Source of the DNA: Parafilimonas sp. | GTDB taxonomy: Bacteria; Bacteroidota; Bacteroidia; Chitinophagales; Chitinophagaceae | Assembly (NCBI GenBank): GCA_023251275.1 | Contig: JAHEZC010000234.1 | Location: 1 to 5,249, forward strand | Reading direction: 5' to 3' | DNA length: 5,249 bases | Shown here: one piece after another, positions 1-4,655 of the stretch | Layout: every line of letters starts with the position of its first letter | Position numbering within the stretch: position 1 is the stretch's first letter | Notes under the pieces: generated by a model | The model's input: the letters and a program-made list of their open reading frames with translations, nothing else | What the model was told of the DNA's origin: nothing | Databases searched by the model: none | Made by a program: the position numbers and the translations under genes

Positions 1-376
1 CAACAGGAGAATATTATGCCGTAAAAAAACCCGGATTGTATTCTGTAACTGTAACTAATTTCTGTGGCGTTGCAAGGATGAGATTATGGTTACCGGCGGA
101 ATATGCGATATATTTTTCCCCACTGCATTTACACCGAATAAAGACGGGAAAAATGATTACTTCAAAATTCTGACAGACTACAGGCTCCGGGAATACCATC
201 TTTTTGTATATAACAGATGGGGACAACAAGTATTTGAGACAACAGATCCATACAAAGGATGGGATGGTAATGTTAATGGGAAAGAGCAACAGCCCGGAGC
301 TTTTATCTGGAATTGTACATTTAAAAGATCCGACATCACAACCAACAGGAAAGGAACAGTAGTGTTAATAAGATAA
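1..376 (+). CDS. C-terminal end of a large T9SS-secreted surface protein (type B sorting domain), 5'-truncated, with an apparent frameshift
   Basis: This is the last part of a secreted protein whose C-terminal domain directs export by the Bacteroidota type IX secretion system (gliding motility-associated C-terminal domain, type B). Seen: FPTAFTPNKDGKNDYFKI, then YHLFVYNRWGQQVFE, GWDGNVNG and PGAFIWNCTF, ending in KGTVVLIR followed by TAA at 374-376; this is the family pattern in order. The sorting domain is read in the frame of position 86. The bases before it encode PGLYSVTVTNFCGVA in a different frame (codons starting at 3, 6, ...), which is the Ig/PKD-like strand that normally precedes this domain. 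The ATG at 86 is therefore not a true start. One missing base near 74 (gca/aag) would rejoin the halves as CGVAKDEIMVTGGICDIFFP. Unshifted, the upstream frame stops at 171-173 and loses the sorting signal. The N-terminal bulk lies outside the window, so its activity (adhesin, enzyme or other) is unknown. Confidence 0.88.
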
Positions 377-400
377 GGACAGGCAGGAAGAAATACAATA

Positions 401-1504
401 TTACGCCATCAGAATATCTTTTGTTTCAAGCCGGAAACTCCGTGGAGGCTCATTGCTGTAGCCCAGCCTGACAAGGAGCCAAAGTGTATTTTCAGTTTCA
501 TTGAAGTTTATTTTTTCACAGAACTCTTTATAGGCAGGTTGAGTAGTAACAATCGTTCCTAACGGATGCATGTAAACATTATACTTCGTCATCTCAAGCC
601 ACAAATGCTGAAGCATTATCCCTGCATTTACCCAATGGTTCCGGTTTTCAAACCTGCCGGTTATCCAGGCAATGTTAGCTGTACCGCGCATTGATTTAGT
701 CAGCATCTTCTCAGCCATTTTTCTTTTCCATTTACCGGTAAACCGCTGATGTTTGAAAAAGAAATTGTGCAGCATTCTTCCGGAAGTATCGAGGCAGCGG
801 TACCACAAGCCATCTTTCTTTTCTTCGGCGTCTGTATCAGTTGTCCGTATCCAATGACTCATTTCATTCCTTGCATCATCATTATCTGCCTCGGTTACTA
901 TGGACCTGGCATTCAGTTCAGTTACATATTCAATCAATTCTTTGTCTGAAGAATAAATAAAGTTATGCCCATATCCTGTTGTGACAGACCTCAGCACGGC
1001 GACAATTTCAGCGGACAATATTCTCCCGTCATAGTGCAGGCGTGATGTCCTGCGTTGTTTAATCAACTCAGGGTCTATTGCAGCCTTTTCATCAGTTTCA
1101 ACTAAATAAAGTTTGGCAAAAAGTTTCAACCCGGCGGAATTATATTCGAGATGTTCTTCTGGTTCATGTTCTGCAACTATTTTATTCCCTGACTGTCGAG
1201 CAGCAATATTTAAACATTCAATAAACATTCCCATTCCGGCAATGGTAAAGCTTGTGTTCCTGTCAACAGTAAACGGAACTCTTGTCGGATCGTAATAGAG
1301 GTGAGCTTCTTTTTTTGAGATCAGTTTCATTTTCCACGGTTGCACATTATGCGGCGACGGGCACCAGCGGGCATAATCTATAAGATCGGTCCATTTTTTT
1401 GTATCATCACCTGCTGAAATTCCTATACCGAAAATTTTTTGAAATGGCAACACGATGACTGTGCCAAGCAAACCTGCTGCTGTAATAAAATCTCTTCGTT
1501 TCAT
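401..1504 (-). CDS. Tat-signal nitroreductase-fold FMN oxidoreductase, Acg/Rv3131-like
   Basis: This 367-residue protein is predicted to be a flavin-dependent oxidoreductase of the double-length nitroreductase group (Acg/Rv3131-like); its substrate is unknown. Residues 1-28 form a twin-arginine signal: RRDF at 3-6, then a hydrophobic stretch with no lipobox cysteine, so export of a folded flavoprotein to the periplasm is predicted. ARWCPSPHNVQPW (45-57) matches the nitroreductase N-terminal FMN-binding motif. RRTSR (151-155) resembles the family's second Arg/Ser motif. WVNAGIMLQHLWLEMTKYNV (291-310) and VRLGYSNEPPRSFRL (345-359) fit the C-terminal helix and the R-x-G...S-x-R end. It is the last gene of the minus-strand operon, 27 bp after the GNAT gene, and converges on the T9SS gene. 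Paralogues in this group can bind FMN without strong catalysis, so a flavin-storage role is an alternative. No clear terminator is visible after the stop. Confidence 0.82.
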   Translation of the reverse strand: MKRRDFITAAGLLGTVIVLPFQKIFGIGISAGDDTKKWTDLIDYARWCPSPHNVQPWKMKLISKKEAHLYYDPTRVPFTVDRNTSFTIAGMGMFIECLNIAARQSGNKIVAEHEPEEHLEYNSAGLKLFAKLYLVETDEKAAIDPELIKQRRTSRLHYDGRILSAEIVAVLRSVTTGYGHNFIYSSDKELIEYVTELNARSIVTEADNDDARNEMSHWIRTTDTDAEEKKDGLWYRCLDTSGRMLHNFFFKHQRFTGKWKRKMAEKMLTKSMRGTANIAWITGRFENRNHWVNAGIMLQHLWLEMTKYNVYMHPLGTIVTTQPAYKEFCEKINFNETENTLWLLVRLGYSNEPPRSFRLETKDILMA

Positions 1505-1531
1505 AATAAATGTTTTGAAGAACTGCCTGTT

Positions 1532-2155
1532 TTATTTGTGGACAGTACCATTTTCTTGTGGAGGTCTTACCATAAAATACAATGTGAAGTCACCCTGTGT
1601 AAATCTTACTTTGTCACGTACTTCAAACTCTTTATGATTATACAAGGCAACATTTTTTTCTGTAGCTGTTTCAAGAAAAATAGGAAGCTGTGCCCGGTCT
1701 GCGATGTCGAAGCAATAGTTTAATAATTCACGTCCTATGCCCCTTTGAGCGGGAGCTACGCCGATCATCCATCCATACCAATGCGGTTTCGACCCCATTA
1801 TTTCTGCATGCTTTTTATCAAGCAGGCTCACAACCTCGAAATAAAACCGGCGAAAGGAAGCAAGGCCCAGTTTCACTGGCGTAGGCAGCATCCCGGCACG
1901 AATCATACTCCACAGGCTCATCCCGGGTGTTTCCAATGAGCGCATCAGTACAACTGCTTTTCCATCTTCTGTCATCCATGCTTTCCCATAGATCACTGCC
2001 CATCGTACCCATGTGGAGAACATCCATGCTGCTGAGCGCTTGTAATTTTCCGGCGTCTTGAAAATATAGCGGAAAATGGGATCGTCGCAAAAGGCCTCAG
2101 CGAGCACTTCCGAAGCCCTGCTGATGTCTTGTTTTTTTATTTCAATAATGTTCAT
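1532..2155 (-). CDS. GNAT-family N-acetyltransferase
   Basis: This 207-residue protein is predicted to transfer an acyl group, usually acetyl, from acyl-CoA to an amine. Motif A, which binds the CoA pyrophosphate, is IGVAPAQRGIGREL at about 131-144 (the V-x-P-x-x-Q/R-x-x-G-x-G pattern). Motif B follows as FLETATEKNVALYNHKEFEV (160-179), with Asn168 and Tyr172 at the positions commonly involved in cofactor binding and acid catalysis. The N-terminal part (AFCDDPIFRYIF, 21-32) resembles the substrate-side helices of GNATs annotated in many Bacteroidota and Actinobacteria. The start at 2155 gives the full N-terminal strand (MNIIEIKKQD); no strong Shine-Dalgarno is visible, which is normal here. 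It is the third operon gene, 31 bp after the FeeM-like gene and 27 bp before the nitroreductase. The substrate cannot be told from sequence; the operon suggests a small metabolite rather than a protein. Confidence 0.87.
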   Translation of the reverse strand: MNIIEIKKQDISRASEVLAEAFCDDPIFRYIFKTPENYKRSAAWMFSTWVRWAVIYGKAWMTEDGKAVVLMRSLETPGMSLWSMIRAGMLPTPVKLGLASFRRFYFEVVSLLDKKHAEIMGSKPHWYGWMIGVAPAQRGIGRELLNYCFDIADRAQLPIFLETATEKNVALYNHKEFEVRDKVRFTQGDFTLYFMVRPPQENGTVHK

Positions 2156-2186
2156 GATTTTGATTTTTATTTTGAGAGAATGGATT

Positions 2187-2792
2187 TCAGGCGAGGTATT
2201 GATGATAGTTGTTATTCCTTGAGGCGATCGCTGCTAACTGTTGTCTTACAGGCATTATTCCCGGAACGGTAAGGGATCCAAAATAATCCATCGGTTCGCC
2301 AATCTTTTCCACGTACCATCCGAGCATTTCCATTGCACGCATAGCTCTTTGATCCATGCTGATGATGCCGTAATCAAGGTTAAGCGCAAGTGCATTAAGA
2401 TAAACTGCTTTGTAAAGCCCCCATGATATTTTGTAAGCAGCATATTCTTTTTTTACAGCTAATGCGCCGATCTCAAATGAGTTGGCAGTCAAAGCTTCGT
2501 CTATCAATCCCTGGCTGGCAGGATACAATTTATCTTCCCACACATTAAGGGTAGTAAAAGGATAGCCTATCGTAAGTCTTACGGTACCCACAACTTCATT
2601 TACAGAATTCAGTGCAACAATATACAAGGAAGATGCATCGTATTGGTATGGAATGATCCTGTCGGGAAATGAGAAGTCAATGTAACCGGACTGCAGATAT
2701 ACATCATGGCAAAGATGTTTTGCAGCAAGGATCATTTCTTTTGTCATAGCCACTTCATAAGTGATTGTGCCGGGTAAGGAAACCTGTTTCAT
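2187..2792 (-). CDS. LuxI/FeeM-like N-acyltransferase (N-acyl amino acid synthase-like)
   Basis: This 201-residue protein resembles the acyltransferase superfamily that includes autoinducer synthases (LuxI), the N-acyl amino acid synthase FeeM and the PEP-CTERM/exosortase-associated acyltransferases. Members move a fatty acyl chain from acyl-ACP or acyl-CoA to an amino group. Seen: AKHLCHDVYLQSGYIDF (24-40), matching the N-terminal L-x-x-x-VY element; YIVALNSVNEVVGTVRL (57-73), ending in the conserved G-x-x-RL strand; and FEIGALAVKKEY (106-117), the E-x-x-x-(L/F)-AV-K strand and CoA/ACP loop. Glu107 aligns with the catalytic Glu region of LuxI, but the Arg usually found three residues later is Ala110. 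The C-terminal half (YGIISMDQRAMRAMEMLGW) fits the closing GNAT-like fold. The gene starts 7 bp after the ThiF-like stop, so the two are probably translationally linked. No acyl-carrier gene lies in the window. A generic GNAT with another amine substrate is the main alternative. Confidence 0.7.
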   Translation of the reverse strand: MKQVSLPGTITYEVAMTKEMILAAKHLCHDVYLQSGYIDFSFPDRIIPYQYDASSLYIVALNSVNEVVGTVRLTIGYPFTTLNVWEDKLYPASQGLIDEALTANSFEIGALAVKKEYAAYKISWGLYKAVYLNALALNLDYGIISMDQRAMRAMEMLGWYVEKIGEPMDYFGSLTVPGIMPVRQQLAAIASRNNNYHQYLA

Positions 2793-2799
2793 AGCTGTG

Positions 2800-3573
2800 T
2801 TATTTTTTGTTTATGGATAGATCAAATAAATCAATCGTAAAGAATTGCGGAACAATCATCGGCCACTTTTTTCCTGTAATGAAAAAGATTATTTCATTTG
2901 CCAGTACAGATGCCACAAGGCTTACTGACGAAGAAAGAGAAGGCATAGGCATACTGGATGTGAGAACTGCTTCAAGGATTGATAGATCGAGATAAGCTGG
3001 TATTTCTTTAAGGTAGTAAAGCGGTTTGATTGTTTCAGTTTCCTCGTCATATTCAAAATGATCTTCAAAAGTTTTTCCATCGGGTGCGAAGCAGAAAAAA
3101 CTGGCGCCCCAGCCAATATTGGCGCCCATGAATACGTGCTTATGCTGTTTACGTGATTCCCTGTGCAGCATCACTGACAATGCAGGGAGTGAATATTCAA
3201 TTTCGTCCACGATAATATTTGCATTGCCGACAATTTCCTTTACATTATCCTGCGTGATACCTTCCTTGTAAACCCTGATCTTAAGGGAAGGATTAATAAG
3301 GAGCAATTCCTCTGCAACGGCTTCCGCCTTATTTCTCCCGAGATTTTTCTGATTTGCAGCAAACTGCCTGTTGGTGTTGCAGGGGTCAAATACTTCAGGA
3401 TCGGCCAGTATAATTTTACCGATACCAAAACGAACAAGCCTTTCTGCCAGCAGGCCGCCATCTCCCCCGGTTCCTACCATTGCAATAGAAGTGTTGGCGA
3501 GTAATCTCTGTTCTGTTTCTGAAATGAGGCCTTTGTTTCGGCTGAAAAGAATGTCGCTGCAAGTCGTGTTCAT
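2800..3573 (-). CDS. ThiF/E1-like adenylyltransferase, Rv1355c-type
   Basis: This 257-residue protein has the E1-like (ThiF/MoeB/HesA) Rossmann domain, which adenylates a carboxyl group using ATP. Seen: FSRNKGLISETEQRLL (10-25), the usual leading helix with the SRN element; AMVGTGGDGG (31-40), the glycine-rich nucleotide loop; Asp58 at the end of the second strand; NTNRQ (66-70), the N-x-N-R-Q motif for phosphate and Mg contacts; GRNKAEA (79-85) with the conserved Lys82; and IVDEIE (121-126) with Asp123. Only three cysteines exist (5, 65, 161). There are no CxxC zinc pairs and no cysteine near the sulfur-carrier thioester position of ThiF/MoeB. It is thus unlikely to serve thiamine or molybdopterin synthesis; general ThiF labels should be read with care. 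It is the first gene of the minus-strand operon. The start at 3573 gives the complete leading helix. Its substrate (amino acid, peptide C-terminus or fatty acid) is unknown. Confidence 0.88.
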   Translation of the reverse strand: MNTTCSDILFSRNKGLISETEQRLLANTSIAMVGTGGDGGLLAERLVRFGIGKIILADPEVFDPCNTNRQFAANQKNLGRNKAEAVAEELLLINPSLKIRVYKEGITQDNVKEIVGNANIIVDEIEYSLPALSVMLHRESRKQHKHVFMGANIGWGASFFCFAPDGKTFEDHFEYDEETETIKPLYYLKEIPAYLDLSILEAVLTSSMPMPSLSSSVSLVASVLANEIIFFITGKKWPMIVPQFFTIDLFDLSINKK

Positions 3574-3854
3574 GATGAATGATTTTATCTGTTCTGAATG
3601 ACGACCTAAAATTCATCAGCAACTGAGTGAATTCCTAATTGATAAATCCGGCTAAAAAACGGGTTTTTGCAAAAAGTGCTTAAAGGGCGATGATAACGGA
3701 TTCGAATTATTGAAGCCTGCCAAAAAGCAGCGTTTCACCGGGGATTGTCCGCAATATTTACTAAAACAATTATGATGGAGAAATGAATTTCTGCAAAATT
3801 ATTTTCAGGCAGGCACGGAATTTTAAGGATAAAAAACAGCCTTTTCCGAACCAT
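3574..3854. other. Leader / intergenic region upstream of the operon
   Basis: These 281 bp lie between the thioesterase stop and the ThiF-like start, both on the minus strand, and contain no convincing gene. They should carry the operon promoter. The only match to the Bacteroidota -7 element on the minus strand is TAATTTTG (3794-3801 read in reverse), but no good -33 TTTG lies at the right distance, so it is weak. A perfect 12-bp palindrome, TTTTTGCAAAAA, lies at 3664-3675, partly overlapped by an A-rich/T-rich hairpin (about 3654-3668). These could be a regulator site or a weak terminator for the thioesterase transcript. A small CTGC/GCAG hairpin lies at 3717-3730. Confidence 0.45.
3664..3675. 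repeat. Perfect 12-bp palindrome TTTTTGCAAAAA
   Basis: This self-complementary 12-mer lies about 90 bp upstream of the ThiF-like start in the otherwise non-coding leader. The symmetry is seen directly. A role as a dimeric regulator site is speculative, since A/T-rich palindromes arise readily by chance. Confidence 0.3.
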
Positions 3855-4286
3855 TTACAGCAAGCCTTCAAGGACCCGCGACGCCTGGATTTGGGGGATA
3901 AGGTTTTCAGGAACGAAGGGCCTTCCTCCCGTTGCAGGAACACAGGTTGCAGTGAAAACGCCTTCGGTCATTATTTTGTTATTCATCATGATGCGTTGCT
4001 TGAGGTAAAATTTTGGCTTACCATCCTTATCAGAATATAAGCAACAGGTCACCGTGAAGTTGTCGTCTTTACGCAATGGCCTGAGAAATTTTATGGTATA
4101 TTGTGACAGCACCATATTGATGCCTTTTAGCGCCTCCTGCTCAATATCGAAACCCATCACCTCTTTCGCGAACCGGTGCCTGCAATCTTCCATATAAAAG
4201 GGGTAATACAGGCCATCCATTATTCCCTGTACATCAATGTGCTCGTCTTTTACTTTGTATTCTTTCGTATATTCCATATTCTGCAT
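3855..4286 (-). CDS. 4HBT-family hotdog-fold acyl-CoA thioesterase
   Basis: This 143-residue protein has the length and pattern of the 4-hydroxybenzoyl-CoA thioesterase/YbgC/FadM group, single hotdog domains that act as tetramers to hydrolyse acyl-CoA. Seen: HIDVQGIMDGLYYPFYMEDC (16-35), equivalent to the D-x-x-G...Y-x-x-x-x-E active-site helix, with Asp18 at the catalytic aspartate position; LSQYTIKFLRPLRKDD (60-75), the central strand and turn; and KFYLKQRIMM (92-101) followed by TEGVFTATCVP (107-117), the last paired strands. The usual His after the Gly (G-H-V-N-N) is absent, as in several subfamilies. The start at 4286 is chosen for length; Met4 (4275-4277) is an equally possible start, and neither has a clear Shine-Dalgarno. 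It lies 281 bp upstream of the operon on the same strand. It could supply or clear acyl groups for that pathway or be an unrelated housekeeping enzyme. Confidence 0.85.
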   Translation of the reverse strand: MQNMEYTKEYKVKDEHIDVQGIMDGLYYPFYMEDCRHRFAKEVMGFDIEQEALKGINMVLSQYTIKFLRPLRKDDNFTVTCCLYSDKDGKPKFYLKQRIMMNNKIMTEGVFTATCVPATGGRPFVPENLIPQIQASRVLEGLL

Positions 4287-4371
4287 TGTGTTAGTGGCAA
4301 TTTATAAAGGCGAATGTAATGAAATATCACCCTGCTTTTCAAACCCGGCTATTCTTCCTTGATCCTGGTGC

Positions 4372-4418
4372 TGTTTGTCCTTTCAAAATATGTATTACTA
4401 TGAAAAACGGGACAAATA
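4372..4418. repeat. Interrupted inverted repeat (potential hairpin)
   Basis: TTTGTCC (4374-4380) pairs with GGACAAA (4410-4416), and the adjoining TTTCA (4381-4385) pairs with TGAAA (4401-4405), leaving a 4-base bulge and a 15-base loop. The stem can extend outward by a G-T and a T-A pair. It sits between two divergent genes, where no terminator is needed. It could be part of a regulatory site, the 3' end of an unannotated small RNA, or chance. Confidence 0.3.
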
Positions 4419-4591
4419 ATAAAAAACAGTGCGCGCAAATTTTCCTTGATATAGATTAATCTTTTACAAGCAACAGATTCATTTATTGGGTTGGGCGTGA
4501 CGAAGTACAGGATTCGTGTTTCTTGCAAATGTGCCTGCCTTGATTCGATGGGTTAGAAATCCTGAGAGGTGAAAACTTTTTAAACCTTATG

Positions 4592-4627
4592 GTTGACAAT
4601 TCGTAAAAATATACTAATTTTGTCAAC
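4592..4627. promoter_or_regulatory. Inverted-repeat operator overlapping the promoter
   Basis: GTTGACAA (4592-4599) and TTGTCAAC (4620-4627) are perfect 8-bp inverted halves. The symmetry continues inward, offset by one base, as ATTCGTA (4599-4605) against TACTAAT (4612-4618), 6 of 7 matching. The left half covers the -33 element and the right half covers most of the -7 element, so a dimer bound here would block RNA polymerase. The obvious candidate is the XRE protein encoded 29 bp downstream, repressing itself; that is inference from the usual behaviour of such regulators. Confidence 0.62.
4593..4622 (+). promoter_or_regulatory. Bacteroidota-type promoter (-33 TTG / -7 TAATTTTG) for the XRE-ImmA gene
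   Basis: TTG at 4593-4595 is followed by exactly 19 bases and TAATTTTG at 4615-4622. This matches the Bacteroidota primary sigma factor consensus (TTTG, about 19-21 bp, TAnnTTTG). Transcription would begin near 4629, giving a leader of about 27 bases before the ATG at 4656. The leader is A-rich with only a weak purine stretch (AAGAAAA) before the start, as is usual in this phylum. Confidence 0.72.
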
Positions 4628-4655
4628 AAATAGAAGTACTCAAATAAATAAGAAA

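Larger units (their letters stand above)
401..3573 (-). other. Predicted four-gene operon: E1-like, FeeM-like acyltransferase, GNAT, nitroreductase
   Basis: Four minus-strand genes follow one another with gaps of 7, 31 and 27 bp and no visible terminator or internal promoter, so they are probably co-transcribed. The chemistry is complementary: carboxylate adenylation, fatty-acyl transfer to an amine, a second acyl-CoA-dependent transfer and flavin redox chemistry. E1-like and nitroreductase domains are known fused in M. tuberculosis Rv1355c (MoeY), which supports a functional link between the first and last genes. That the set makes or modifies one small molecule is inference. Confidence 0.7.
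4287..4655. other. Intergenic region between the divergent thioesterase and XRE-ImmA genes
   Basis: These 369 bp contain no convincing gene. A 46-codon open frame at 4319-4459 (+) has an AAAGG 8 bases upstream but no recognisable protein character. An interrupted hairpin lies at 4372-4418. The right end carries the promoter/operator of the XRE-ImmA gene (4592-4627). No consensus promoter for the thioesterase was found on the minus strand. No tRNA or other known RNA was recognised. Confidence 0.6.

Noticed and set aside
86..376. Separate 96-residue gene starting at the ATG at 86
   Set aside because: The product is the middle and end of a sorting domain, and the preceding bases encode its normal upstream strand in another frame; it is a fragment of a larger gene.
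2800..3573. Assignment as thiF or moeB
   Set aside because: No zinc cysteines, no thioester cysteine and no thiamine or molybdopterin genes nearby; only the general adenylation fold is supported.
3240..3622. Overlapping open frames on both strands within and upstream of the ThiF-like gene
   Set aside because: They are shadows of the ThiF-like coding frame; their translations lack any family signal.
3794..3801. Minus-strand TAATTTTG as the operon promoter
   Set aside because: No matching -33 element at the expected distance, and it would give an untranslated leader of over 200 bases; kept only as a weak possibility.
4319..4459. 46-codon plus-strand open frame with AAAGG 8 bases upstream
   Set aside because: Composition and sequence show no protein-like pattern or known family, and it overlaps the hairpin; a chance frame is more likely.
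4490..4580. Possible tRNA or attachment-site remnant around the repeated GATTCG words
   Set aside because: No acceptor or T-arm pairing could be assembled, and no direct repeat partner is visible.
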